Source: Clostridiales bacterium (lineage in GTDB: Bacteria > Bacillota > Clostridia > Peptostreptococcales > NVVX01). Taken from it: 19,036 bases of DNA. The stretch covers positions 1-19,036 of the forward strand of contig JAJOKQ010000076.1 of NCBI GenBank assembly GCA_021129785.1, in the 5' to 3' direction. The translations under genes were made by a program, and so were the position numbers. Shown in pieces: positions 7,535 to 15,917 of this stretch (positions within the stretch are counted from its first letter, which is position 1; each line of letters opens with the position of its first letter). The notes below the pieces were generated by a model. It worked only from the letters and a program-made list of their open reading frames with translations. It was not told where the DNA came from and did no database searches.

Positions 7535-7557
7535 CTTTTTACCCACTTTCCTTTTCG

Positions 7558-8550
7558 TTAACTTAACGCTATTACTCCCAATAAACAAAGCGCAACTGTT
7601 ACAATCCAAAAAACAACTACTATTTTTGTTTCTGCCCACCCACTTAATTCATAGTGATGATGCAATGGACTCATTTTAAACACGCGCTTTCCTGTTGTTT
7701 TATACGAAATAACTTGAATAATTACTGATATCGTTTCGGCAAAGAATATTCCACCAACAATAGGAATAATTAATGTAATATTCATAAGTACTGCAACTGC
7801 TGCAATTGCGCCTCCCAAAGCTAGAGAGCCAGTGTCTCCCATAAAAATCTGTGCGGGATGTGAATTATATCTTAAAAACCCTAGACATGATCCTGTAAGA
7901 GCCCCCGCAAATATTGCTAAACTCGTATATCCCCAGTTAAATGCAATTAACGAGAAAAATGCTGCAACAATTAGAGTTACACCTGTTGCTAAACCATCTA
8001 GTCCATCTGTTAGATTAACAGCATTTACTATTGCAACAATAACTAAAACTGTAAAAGGAACAAAAAATACTCCTAAGTCAAAATATTGAGGAATTACAAT
8101 GTTTCCAATTTCTACGCTCCCTTGAATAAATGGTATGATAATTCTTGTACCAATTATTGAAGAATTTGCTTGGTATATTGCTAATACAGAAGCAACTATC
8201 AATTGCAATGCCATTTTTTGATATGCTCGTAGACCAAGCGATCGCTTTAATACTATTTTAATAAAATCATCTATGAATCCGATTAGACCAAAAGCTAATG
8301 TTGCTACAAGTGCAATAATCAAATCATTATCTATAATTCCTGCGGTAAGCGAAGTTACAAAAATTGAAGCAATTATTATTATCCCACCCATTGTAGGAGT
8401 ACCTTTTTTGGCTTTATGACTCTTAGGCCCATCTTCTCGAATCATTTGCCCTACTTTAATTTTTTTTAAATGCGGAATAATTAACGGACCTAAAACCATA
8501 GCTATTATAAAAGCAATTATTATTATGTATAGTAGTTGTTTAAATTGCAT
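7558..8550 (-). CDS. mraY: Phospho-N-acetylmuramoyl-pentapeptide transferase
   Basis: MraY transfers phospho-MurNAc-pentapeptide from UDP to undecaprenyl phosphate, giving lipid I at the inner face of the membrane. The 330-residue product has about ten membrane spans and the family's cytoplasmic motifs: GTPTMGG near residue 50, the Asp-rich GFIDDFIK, NAVNLTDGLDGLA, FMGDTGSLALGG and the histidine motif MSPLHHHYE near the C-terminus. All expected Asp and His residues are present. ATG start with GAGGTG 10 nt upstream, 6 nt after the murF stop. Ordinary length and no oddities. Confidence 0.95.
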   Translation of the reverse strand: MQFKQLLYIIIIAFIIAMVLGPLIIPHLKKIKVGQMIREDGPKSHKAKKGTPTMGGIIIIASIFVTSLTAGIIDNDLIIALVATLAFGLIGFIDDFIKIVLKRSLGLRAYQKMALQLIVASVLAIYQANSSIIGTRIIIPFIQGSVEIGNIVIPQYFDLGVFFVPFTVLVIVAIVNAVNLTDGLDGLATGVTLIVAAFFSLIAFNWGYTSLAIFAGALTGSCLGFLRYNSHPAQIFMGDTGSLALGGAIAAVAVLMNITLIIPIVGGIFFAETISVIIQVISYKTTGKRVFKMSPLHHHYELSGWAETKIVVVFWIVTVALCLLGVIALS

Positions 8551-8556
8551 GTTTTT

Positions 8557-9951
8557 TTAGCACCTCTCTAGTAAAAGTTGGACAACATTCTCCATTTGCA
8601 TACTTCTTGAACCTTTGACTAATATAGTATCGCCTTGTTTGATAATTTCGTTCAAGAGTAGGTTTATCTCTTGAATTTTGCCAACCTTGAATATATTTTT
8701 TTTCTCAAGTCCAGCGTTATGTGCTTCGTCAGCTATCCATTTAGCTTCTTCACCGAAAGTTATCAAAATATCAATCTTATACTCAGCTACGCATTTGCCT
8801 ACAAATCGGTGTCCTTTTTCAGAAAACATTCCCAGTTCTAACATGTTAGCTAAAATTGCTATTTTTCTATTCCCAGTTGAATTAGCTAGTACTGATAAAG
8901 CTGCTTTCATAGAATTAGGGCTAGCGTTGTAGCAGTCATTAATAATTTTACAATTGCTATTTTCTATTATTTCCATTCTCATTTTTGTTGGTATATATGA
9001 ATGTAAGGATTTGTTTATTTCTTTAGGTGTCATTTCATAAAATAGCCCTACCCAAATTGCAACTAAAGCATTATAAACATTATGTAATCCGGGTTGCTTT
9101 ATGTAAAATTTTTCCATTTTACTATTGATGAGTATATCTAAAGTAACTCCTTTATCTCCTAAATCATATATTTTTTCAGGATAAAAGTCATTAGTTTTAT
9201 CCATTCCAAAACTAATAGCTCTATATCTTAATTTTTGTAGCTTTATAGACTTTAAGTATTCATCATCTCCGTTAAATAATAGGATATCTTCTTCTGAAAG
9301 ATTTTTAGATATTTCCATTTTTGCCTTCATTATATTAACTTTACTTCCTAAGTTTTCAATGTGTGCCATGCCAATGTTTGTAATCACAGCTATATTTGGA
9401 TTGACTATGCCAACTAGTTCTTCTATTTCTCCAAATGAAGACATTCCCATCTCTAAAACTGCAAACTCGTGAGATTTATCTAGATTAAACAATGTTAGTG
9501 GCAAACCTATTTGGTTATTAAAATTGCCTTCACTCTTAAGAGCTTTAAATCTTGAAGATAAAACTGCGCTAATCATATCCTTAGTAGATGTCTTGCCATT
9601 GCTACCTGTTACAGCAATAAATGGTATCCTAAAACTCTCTTTGTATTTTTTACTGATGTCTTTTAGAGCTTTAACTGTGTTTTCAACCTCTATAACATAA
9701 ATGTTCTCCAATTCATTTAAGTATGTAGGTTTCTTATTCTTTTCTACTAAAGTAGCGTGAATTCCTTTTTTGCTCGCATCTATAATAAAGTCGTGTCCAT
9801 CATAGTTTTCACCTACTAACGGAACAAACAACATCTCTGGTTGTATCTTACGTGTGTCTGTTGAAATACCACTGATATAGTTGTTATCGCCTTTACGGAT
9901 TATTATTCCATTACACGCATTTACAACGCTCTCAATCGTTAATTGTATCAT
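8557..9951 (-). CDS. murF: UDP-N-acetylmuramoyl-tripeptide--D-alanyl-D-alanine ligase
   Basis: MurF attaches D-Ala-D-Ala to UDP-MurNAc-tripeptide, the last cytosolic step of the nucleotide precursor. The 464 residues show the N-terminal substrate domain (ISTDTRKIQPEMLFVPLVGE), the P-loop VTGSNGKTSTKD (114-125), EMGMSSFGEI and NDCYNASPNSM, all usual MurF signatures, and the Mur ligase C-domain (LANMLELG, KGSRSMQME). The start ATG overlaps the TGA of murE in an ATGA junction, so translation is coupled. Length is normal for the family. Confidence 0.95.
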   Translation of the reverse strand: MIQLTIESVVNACNGIIIRKGDNNYISGISTDTRKIQPEMLFVPLVGENYDGHDFIIDASKKGIHATLVEKNKKPTYLNELENIYVIEVENTVKALKDISKKYKESFRIPFIAVTGSNGKTSTKDMISAVLSSRFKALKSEGNFNNQIGLPLTLFNLDKSHEFAVLEMGMSSFGEIEELVGIVNPNIAVITNIGMAHIENLGSKVNIMKAKMEISKNLSEEDILLFNGDDEYLKSIKLQKLRYRAISFGMDKTNDFYPEKIYDLGDKGVTLDILINSKMEKFYIKQPGLHNVYNALVAIWVGLFYEMTPKEINKSLHSYIPTKMRMEIIENSNCKIINDCYNASPNSMKAALSVLANSTGNRKIAILANMLELGMFSEKGHRFVGKCVAEYKIDILITFGEEAKWIADEAHNAGLEKKNIFKVGKIQEINLLLNEIIKQGDTILVKGSRSMQMENVVQLLLERC

Positions 9952-11474
9952 ATAATTCCCTCTTCCCTACCCACTAAAATTGCAGTTTCTGCATCGTTGA
10001 AATAGAGTGTTTTCTCTCCAATAACTTGCGTTGTTTCATGTCCCTTACCTGCAATTAGAATAGTATCGCCTACTTTTGCATATTTTATTGCATAATTGAT
10101 TGCTTCTTTCCTGTTTAGAATAACCTTGTAATTAGCATCTGTTTCCTTTATTCCTTCTTCTATCATTGATGCTATTAATTCTGCTTTTTCAGACCTAGGG
10201 TTATCTGATGTTATAATTGTAAGATCACTCAATTCACCAGCAATTCTACCCATGACAGATCTTTTTTTCTTATCTCTATCTCCACCACATCCAAAGACAG
10301 TGATAATTCTATTCTTTTTGAAACCTTTTACGGTGTTTAGAACATTCAATAATCCGTCTGGCGTATGTGCGTAGTCAACTATTACAGAAATTTCATTAAA
10401 TTCTTGCACTCTCATAAATCTTCCCGGAACTCCTCTAAAGCTTGTTATCCCCTTAATAATTGCAGATTCAGAGATATTTAGGGCGTATGCGCTGGAAATA
10501 GCAGCAAGAGCATTGTATACTGTAAACAAACCTGGTGTATTTATTCTAACTCTATTATTAAACGTAGGTGTAATAAGGTCGAATTCCACTGACAAGTTTG
10601 TGAGTTTAATATCCTTAGCATAAATATTTGCAAAACTATTTATGCCATACGTCAATACTGGTGTTGATAATTTATCAAATTCTTTTGCAATTTCTGCTCC
10701 TACTTCATCATCAATATTTATCACGTTAAATTGCCTTGTTTTAGTAAACAATTTTTTCTTTGCGTTCTTGTAGTTTTGCAAGTTTCCATGGAAATCTAAG
10801 TGGTCAGACGAGAGATTAGTAAAAACTCCAACATTAAAATGAATTCCCCATACTCTGTCCAACTCTAATGAGTGAGAAGATACTTCCATAACGCAACTAT
10901 CCATATTATTAACAACCATGTCATTTAATAATCTATTTAAGTCTATAGATTCTGGTGTTGTCCTCATAGCAGTTTGTTTAGTTTTGCCTGTAGTATATGA
11001 AATAGTTCCTATCAAGCCTGATTTGTTTCCATTTTTTTTTAATATGTCCATAAGCATATACGAGACCGATGTCTTTCCATTAGTCCCTGTTATCCCTACT
11101 ATTTTCATCTTAGCACTAGGAGTTTCGTAAAAATTATTAGCTATCTCTGCCATTGCTTTTCTTGTGTCTTCAACATACACTATTGTAGGAAGACACGGTT
11201 CTTTTGTGTTCTGCTGCGTCCTTTTAGATGGACACAAGAGAACATTCCCCTTGTGTTCCTTCTTTCGCCCTGCTTCAACGACAATAACGACAGCCCCTTT
11301 TTCTATTGCCTCTTCAATAAATAAATGTCCGTCATGCTCTAATCCTTTTATGCATATGAACATGTCATTTTTTTCTATTTTTCTAGAATCATAACTAATG
11401 TTCTCTATATCTATTTTAGTTTTCCCAACTATATTTATTTTTTGTACATTTTTCAACAATTTTTCTAATAGCAT
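9948..11474 (-). CDS. murE: UDP-MurNAc-tripeptide synthetase, meso-DAP type, with an in-frame insertion
   Basis: MurE adds the third residue to UDP-MurNAc-L-Ala-D-Glu. Visible are the N-terminal domain (SYDSRKIEKNDMFICIKG), the P-loop GITGTNGKT (127-135), SSHSLELDRV and SDHLDFHG of the central domain, and the C-terminal VDYAHTPDGLLN and TSDNPRSE. DNPR (424-427) is the motif of meso-diaminopimelate-adding enzymes, so the product should be the meso-DAP tripeptide. At 508 residues it is slightly longer than usual. The excess lies between the EKGAVVIVVE strand and PTIVYVEDTRKAMAE: residues about 69-94 match no Mur ligase sequence I know and are written by a hairpin-forming DNA element (see 11193-11270). 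The insertion is in frame, in the N-terminal domain away from the ATP site, so activity is plausibly kept. ATG start follows AGGAGG. Confidence 0.93.
   Translation of the reverse strand: MLLEKLLKNVQKINIVGKTKIDIENISYDSRKIEKNDMFICIKGLEHDGHLFIEEAIEKGAVVIVVEAGRKKEHKGNVLLCPSKRTQQNTKEPCLPTIVYVEDTRKAMAEIANNFYETPSAKMKIVGITGTNGKTSVSYMLMDILKKNGNKSGLIGTISYTTGKTKQTAMRTTPESIDLNRLLNDMVVNNMDSCVMEVSSHSLELDRVWGIHFNVGVFTNLSSDHLDFHGNLQNYKNAKKKLFTKTRQFNVINIDDEVGAEIAKEFDKLSTPVLTYGINSFANIYAKDIKLTNLSVEFDLITPTFNNRVRINTPGLFTVYNALAAISSAYALNISESAIIKGITSFRGVPGRFMRVQEFNEISVIVDYAHTPDGLLNVLNTVKGFKKNRIITVFGCGGDRDKKKRSVMGRIAGELSDLTIITSDNPRSEKAELIASMIEEGIKETDANYKVILNRKEAINYAIKYAKVGDTILIAGKGHETTQVIGEKTLYFNDAETAILVGREEGII
11193..11270 (-). 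repeat. REP/MITE-like palindromic insertion inside murE
   Basis: About 78 bp in the murE frame that form strong inverted repeats. A 14-bp stem pairs 11198-11211 (GTTCTTTTGTGTTC) with 11230-11243 (GGACACAAGAGAAC), allowing two G-U pairs, with an 18-nt loop. GGACACAAG (11230-11238) can alternatively pair with CTTGTGTTCC (11250-11259). The motif of ACACAAAAGAACC together with CCCCTTGTGTTC resembles dispersed repeats I remember from clostridial genomes; that link is from memory. The encoded 26 residues are Lys-rich and foreign to MurE. Both the structure and the protein alignment place the element here. Confidence 0.65.
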
Positions 11475-11504
11475 AGATTATCCTCCTGCAGCTTTCAAAC
11501 AATG

Positions 11505-11537
11505 ATATTCTATATTATATAGCATGCTATAGAATAT
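11505..11537 (-). repeat. Nested palindrome between spoVD and murE
   Basis: Arms ATATTCTATA (11505-11514) and TATAGAATAT (11528-11537) are perfect 10-bp complements. Inside, overlapping the right arm, is a 14-bp perfect palindrome TATAGCATGCTATA (11518-11531). Either fold could form in the mRNA between spoVD and murE, or the site could bind a dimeric protein. No T run follows, so it is not a terminator. The role is unknown; an mRNA-processing or stability element is possible. Confidence 0.5.
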
Positions 11538-11555
11538 ATCCACTTAAATTCAATT

Positions 11556-13754
11556 TTACTCAAACTCGACACTAACAATGGTTCCAAATCTAACAGTTGT
11601 GGTAGCTCGTGGAAATTGACTAGTTGCAAATCCACTACCTTGCACTCTTAGGCGAAGTCCTATTTTTCTAAGCAAATTGTTCGTCTCTGCTATTGTCATG
11701 CCTGTAAAGTCAGGTACTTCTACCGAATAATCATCTTGGGGATTAGATGTATATAATAAAATTATTGAGTTTTCTGGCACCTCAGCCTTTGGCTTAGGAA
11801 ACATATCAACAATAATTGCATTCTCATCACTATAATTCATTGTTTCAACGTTATATTTCAAATTGTTTTTGGCTAAGATTTTTGTTGCTTCTTTTAAAGT
11901 CATTTTCCTTACTTCTGGAACAACTACGTCTTCTACCAAAAATTTCTTAGCCTCTTCTTCAGTATAGCTAGGTTCTATCCCCAAGTACCTTAGACTTTCT
12001 TCTAGTATTTCTCTTACTGCTGGCGCTGCAGTTATACTTCCAAAGTTACTTACGCCATTTGGCTCATCAACTATAACTAATACTGCTAGCTTCGGGTCAT
12101 TAGAAGGTGCTACACCAATAAATGATCCTACATAAAACCCTTCTTTATAAACTCCATCTATAACTTTTTGAGAAGTTCCAGTTTTTCCGCCTACTCTAAA
12201 TCCAGGAATATATGCATTTCTACCAGAACCATCAGTAACTACCGACTCCATTATTTCTAACATAGTTTCCGAGGTCTTCTTAGAAATAACTTGCCTTAAA
12301 AATGTTTCTTCAAAATTCTTTATGCTATTTTCTTCACTGTCAAGTAATTTTTTTACTATTCGAGGTCTCATCATCATTCCATCGTTCGCAATTGCAGAAA
12401 CTGCGGTTATTAATTGTAGTGGTGTTATTGCTATGCCTTGCCCAAAAGATATTGTAGCTAGTTCTACTGGACCTACAGAAGACTTTCTCAGTAGTAAAGA
12501 GTTACTTTCTCCCGGCAAATCAATCCCTGTTCTATCTGCAAAACCAAAAGCATCAAGATACTCGTAAAAAGAATCCAATCCGATTCTCATCCCCAAATCA
12601 ACAAATACAGGATTACAAGAATTCTGAACAGCCTCTGCCAGTGTTTGATTTCCATGCGGATTGTAGTGTCGCCAGCATCTAATTCTTCTATCAGCAACTT
12701 GAATAGAACCGGTACAATAAAATTGACTATTTGTCTGAACCTCGTTAAGTTCTAGCGCTATGGCAGTTGTTATCAACTTAAAAGTTGATCCTGGCTCATA
12801 TACATCACTAACAGCAGTATTCCTCCACATTGCAAACCAAGTATCCAGTTTTTTATCATTCGTCATAGTTTGCATTTCTTGGTATAAAATCTTGTCTAAA
12901 GGCACTCTAGGATTGTTTGGATCAAATTCAGGAGATATTGCCATTGCCAAAATATCGCCAGATTTAATATCCATTACAATAGCAGTTACACTTTTAGCTA
13001 AGTTAACTTCCAATGCGCTATGAACAGCTTTTTCTGCGAAATGTTGTATAGTTTCATCAATTGTAAGCACAACGCTTATACCTTCTTCTGGCTGGAAATA
13101 TTCTTCTATACCAAATGTCAACTGCCTACCTGCTCCATCAGTACTTTTAATCCACCTACCAGGGATTCCTCTTAGATAGCTGTCAAATGCTAATTCAATT
13201 CCTACCATACCTCTGTCGTCGTGAGTTGTATGACCTATTATATGGGCAGCAAAGCTTCCATAAGGGTAATGTCTTTTGCTATCTTCTGCTATCCATACCC
13301 CTGGTAAATTTGCTACTCTAATCATCTGCGCATATTCATCATCTATCCATTTAGCAACTCTAACTAGCCCATGTTTCTTATTATCTATCCTCTGTGCAAT
13401 TTCTAATTCGTTAATGTCCAAAATTATGGCAAGTTTTTTTGCAGTTGTTTTTACATCAGTAATCTCTCTAGGCTTTGCCCATACAGTATTAGTGCTAGTA
13501 CTTACTGCTAGAACTTTTCCATTTCTATCTAGTATTTTTCCTCGTTTTGCTGGTATCGGTATGTCCCTAGTTTGTTGTATGTTTGCAAGTGTTTTATACT
13601 TCTCTCCCATCACAATTTGTATATACCCAAGTCGAACAATAAGCGCAAAAAACGTAATAGTTATTACGATAAAAATCCAAAGCAATCTTCTTTTGCTTGA
13701 AATGCTTGGCTGTGACAAGTTTTTTCCCCCTCTTTTTCTTAGATGACTATCCAT
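11556..13754 (-). CDS. spoVD: Class B penicillin-binding protein SpoVD with PASTA domains
   Basis: A 732-residue, membrane-anchored D,D-transpeptidase that cross-links peptidoglycan, in spore formers mainly of the cortex, working with a SEDS partner (ftsW/spoVE, same operon). One membrane span lies at about residues 23-45. The PBP dimerisation domain follows (AKRGKILDRNGKVLA), then the transpeptidase domain with S323-TFK, SCN (379-381) and KTGT (524-527). Two PASTA repeats end the protein, starting VVPEVRKMT (about 611) and VEVPDFTGMT (about 678); Bacillus SpoVD has one. The first ATG (13752-13754) is one base after the ftsL stop and has a weak ribosome binding site. A TTG at 13716-13718 has AGAGGGGG 7 nt upstream and is a good alternative start (720 residues). 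The division-PBP role of PBP2B cannot be excluded. Confidence 0.92.
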   Translation of the reverse strand: MDSHLRKRGGKNLSQPSISSKRRLLWIFIVITITFFALIVRLGYIQIVMGEKYKTLANIQQTRDIPIPAKRGKILDRNGKVLAVSTSTNTVWAKPREITDVKTTAKKLAIILDINELEIAQRIDNKKHGLVRVAKWIDDEYAQMIRVANLPGVWIAEDSKRHYPYGSFAAHIIGHTTHDDRGMVGIELAFDSYLRGIPGRWIKSTDGAGRQLTFGIEEYFQPEEGISVVLTIDETIQHFAEKAVHSALEVNLAKSVTAIVMDIKSGDILAMAISPEFDPNNPRVPLDKILYQEMQTMTNDKKLDTWFAMWRNTAVSDVYEPGSTFKLITTAIALELNEVQTNSQFYCTGSIQVADRRIRCWRHYNPHGNQTLAEAVQNSCNPVFVDLGMRIGLDSFYEYLDAFGFADRTGIDLPGESNSLLLRKSSVGPVELATISFGQGIAITPLQLITAVSAIANDGMMMRPRIVKKLLDSEENSIKNFEETFLRQVISKKTSETMLEIMESVVTDGSGRNAYIPGFRVGGKTGTSQKVIDGVYKEGFYVGSFIGVAPSNDPKLAVLVIVDEPNGVSNFGSITAAPAVREILEESLRYLGIEPSYTEEEAKKFLVEDVVVPEVRKMTLKEATKILAKNNLKYNVETMNYSDENAIIVDMFPKPKAEVPENSIILLYTSNPQDDYSVEVPDFTGMTIAETNNLLRKIGLRLRVQGSGFATSQFPRATTTVRFGTIVSVEFE

Positions 13755-13755
13755 G

Positions 13756-14262
13756 TTAAGAATCAGTGTTACCTAGTAATCCAAGAACCGAGCTAAAGAA
13801 TCTTGCAAGTAAACTTGCTTTGCCCTTTGGCTGCTTCACCAATTCAATTCTATTTTCACTTTCTATCTGCTTTTTTAATTCGGCAAGTCTAACTTGATCA
13901 ACAGCAAAAAAATGTGTTTTTTCAACAGTTGGATAATTCATGTCTAATCTCTTTATAGCCTCTTGTTCAATCCATTCAGATGTTACAGCCCTTTCTAAAT
14001 CTATATTAAGCATTCTTTTTTGATTTGTTAATAGTTCAAGTTGATTTCTAAGGGAATAAACTTGATGCCTTGCTTCAATAATTGATGAATATCTAAATAA
14101 TAGCGTTATGCTCATCAAGAAAGTCAAAGCAATGCAAGAAACTAGCATTGACTTTTGTAATCTATAACTGTTTTCTTTGCTTTTTTTATTATTATTTTTT
14201 TTCTGTTTTTGAGGCTGTAGTTGTATATCTAATTTGTAGCATTCTTTCCTTGCTAATTCCAA
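13756..14262 (-). CDS. ftsL: FtsL/DivIC-like cell division protein
   Basis: A 168-residue bitopic protein: Lys/Asn-rich cytosolic N-terminus (KKNNNKKSKEN), one membrane span at about residues 39-57 (MLVSCIALTFLMSITLLF), then a coiled coil (about 61-95, ARHQVYSLRNQLELLTNQKRML). This layout, plus its place between rsmH and spoVD, identifies FtsL, a septal scaffold that bridges the SEDS/PBP pair to FtsQ/DivIB and FtsB/DivIC. Sequence conservation in this family is low, so position carries much of the call. The C-terminal 40 residues are longer than in most FtsL proteins. Start is TTG at 14260-14262, strongly supported by AAGGAGGTG 7 nt upstream. Confidence 0.82.
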   Translation of the reverse strand: MELARKECYKLDIQLQPQKQKKNNNKKSKENSYRLQKSMLVSCIALTFLMSITLLFRYSSIIEARHQVYSLRNQLELLTNQKRMLNIDLERAVTSEWIEQEAIKRLDMNYPTVEKTHFFAVDQVRLAELKKQIESENRIELVKQPKGKASLLARFFSSVLGLLGNTDS

Positions 14263-14360
14263 GTTTATTCACCTCCTTAATTTTTTAGAACAAATATGTA
14301 TCTAAAGCGACTTAGGCAGCAAACTTGCCCTTTTGTAAACGTATAGAATCATCGACTCTT

Positions 14361-15296
14361 TTATATTTTCTCAGCAACTCTTAATTTTGCACTTCTCGCT
14401 CTAGGATTTAACTGTAATTCATCTTCAGTCGAAACTATTGGCTTTCTTGTTATTATTTTAATTTGCCTTTGTAAACCACATTTACATATTGGAAAATTAT
14501 GCGGGCATGTACAAGGGTTGAATAATTTTTTATATGTGTTTTTTACTATTCTATCTTCTAGTGAATGAAAGGTTATGATGCAAATTCTTCCACCTTTTCT
14601 TAATTTTTCAACAGCAGCATAGATAGTTTTATCAATTATATCAAGTTCTCTATTTACTTCTATTCTTATCGCTTGAAAAGTTCTCCTGGCTGGATGCGGT
14701 CCATCTCTTCTTACACCCTTAGGAACAGCTTTTTTTATTATATCTACCAACTCAAATGTTGTAGCTATTTCTTTTTCAACTCTATGTTCAACTATAAAAT
14801 TAGCAATTCTTCTAGCCCATCTTTCCTCGCCAAATTCCTTTAAAATTCTTTCTAGTTCCGCCACACTGTAGCTATTAACAACTGTCTTTGCAGATAGTTT
14901 AGCACGATTATCCATACGCATATCTAAAGGTGCATCCTCGTTATAGGAAAAACCTCTTTCTGCTTCATCTAATTGATGCGATGAGACACCTAAATCTAAC
15001 AAAATGCCATCAATTTCATCTACATTTAGTTCGTATAATATATTTTCTAAATTGCTAAAGTTATCACGTACTATTTTGATTTTATTAGAGTAATTTATCA
15101 ATTTTCTTTTAGCTGCTGATATTGCGTTCTCGTCTTGATCAATTCCTATAAGCATTCCATTTTCACTTAATAGTTTTACTATCTCTATAGAATGTCCAGC
15201 ACCACCTAAAGTCCCATCCACATAGATTCCGTTATGAGTTATATTCAAGTTTTCAAGGCACTCGTTTAGTAATACTGGTTTATGTTCAAAATTCAT
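14361..15296 (-). CDS. rsmH: 16S rRNA (cytosine-1402-N4) methyltransferase
   Basis: RsmH (MraW) methylates N4 of C1402 in the 16S rRNA P-site using S-adenosylmethionine. The 311 residues begin EHKPVLLNECLENL, followed by the SAM-binding motif DGTLGGAGHS (27-36), IDGILLDLGVSSHQLD, RGFSYNEDAPLDMRMD, and the late motif ITFHSLEDRIVKN. The C-terminal CTCPHNFPICKCG cysteine cluster is typical for Firmicutes members. Start ATG follows GAGGATGATGAA, 21 nt after the mraZ stop. A 98-nt gap without recognisable features separates it from ftsL. Confidence 0.96.
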   Translation of the reverse strand: MNFEHKPVLLNECLENLNITHNGIYVDGTLGGAGHSIEIVKLLSENGMLIGIDQDENAISAAKRKLINYSNKIKIVRDNFSNLENILYELNVDEIDGILLDLGVSSHQLDEAERGFSYNEDAPLDMRMDNRAKLSAKTVVNSYSVAELERILKEFGEERWARRIANFIVEHRVEKEIATTFELVDIIKKAVPKGVRRDGPHPARRTFQAIRIEVNRELDIIDKTIYAAVEKLRKGGRICIITFHSLEDRIVKNTYKKLFNPCTCPHNFPICKCGLQRQIKIITRKPIVSTEDELQLNPRARSAKLRVAEKI

Positions 15297-15317
15297 TTCA
15301 TCATCCTCATGTATACT

Positions 15318-15749
15318 TTAAATTCCCATCTCTTCCATTCTTGAAGCGATTTCATCATAACTTAGGTTTGCATTCTCATTATAACCTCTCCATTCATCAT
15401 AACTCCAGACCTCAATTCTTGTTGCAACTCCAATTATTACCGCTTCTTTTTTCAAATGTGCATGTTCTCTTAGATTATTTGGTATTCTTATTCTTCCCTG
15501 ATTATCTAGGTCACATTCTGATGCGCCTGCAAAGAAAAATCTTACAAAAGCTCGTGCATCTTTATTGGTCATAGGAAGTTGCTTTAATTTTCTTTCTAAT
15601 ATTATCCATTCATTTTGCGGATAAATAAAAAGGCAGTTATCTAACCCTTTAGTAATAATAAATGAACTCCCTAATGTTTCCCTAAATTTTGCAGGGACAC
15701 TCACTCGTCCTTTTACATCAATACTATGATTATATTCACCAATAAACAT
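15318..15749 (-). CDS. mraZ: Transcriptional regulator MraZ
   Basis: MraZ is a ring-forming, AbrB-fold DNA-binding protein that controls its own dcw operon. The protein shows the two SpoVT/AbrB-like repeats, each with its DxxGR loop: GEYNHSIDVKGRVSVPAKFR and CDLDNQGRIRIPNNLR. I start at the second ATG (15747-15749), giving 143 residues and the conserved MFIGEYNHSID opening; AAGGTGG lies 7 nt upstream, while it would almost touch the ATG at 15755. It is the first gene of the cluster and sits directly downstream of its own predicted operator. Confidence 0.95.
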   Translation of the reverse strand: MFIGEYNHSIDVKGRVSVPAKFRETLGSSFIITKGLDNCLFIYPQNEWIILERKLKQLPMTNKDARAFVRFFFAGASECDLDNQGRIRIPNNLREHAHLKKEAVIIGVATRIEVWSYDEWRGYNENANLSYDEIASRMEEMGI

Positions 15750-15776
15750 GTACATCCCACCTTTGGGTTGAATTAC

Positions 15777-15803
15777 CCACTTCTAACCACTTTATACCAC
15801 TTT
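15777..15803 (-). promoter_or_regulatory. MraZ operator: three AAAGTGG-type boxes
   Basis: On the minus strand AAAGTGG (15797-15803), AAAGTGG (15787-15793) and GAAGTGG (15777-15783) recur at exactly 10 nt, one helical turn, 28 nt upstream of the mraZ start. This matches the AAAGTG-type repeated boxes described for MraZ in Firmicutes and mollicutes. An AATAAT sequence just upstream (about 15808-15813) could be the -10 hexamer, but no good -35 is visible. Autoregulation of the dcw operon is the likely function. Confidence 0.8.
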
Positions 15804-15861
15804 TCTATTATTTCTACCTTTCTTTATAAAATCCCTCTTTTTTTTTAAAAAAAAATATTAC

Positions 15862-15905
15862 AATAAAGATTGAATTAGTGCTTGAGTACTAATTCAATCT
15901 TTATT
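15862..15905. terminator. Perfect 18-bp hairpin upstream of the dcw operon, possible bidirectional terminator
   Basis: Arms 15862-15879 and 15888-15905 are perfect 18-bp complements with an 8-nt loop. A run of eight T follows on the plus strand after CG, and a run of nine T follows on the minus strand after 6 to 7 nt. It lies about 15 bp downstream of the Spo0E-region terminator, in minus-strand order, and about 60 bp before the MraZ boxes. It may be a second terminator insulating the dcw operon, or the relic of a small palindromic element. Confidence 0.5.
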
Positions 15906-15917
15906 CGTTTTTTTTAC

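Noticed and set aside
7535..7639. N-terminal extension of murD to base 7639
   Set aside because: It would overlap mraY by 82 nt and adds a Cys/Ser-rich tail unlike any MurD; ATG 7534 gives the normal N-terminus.
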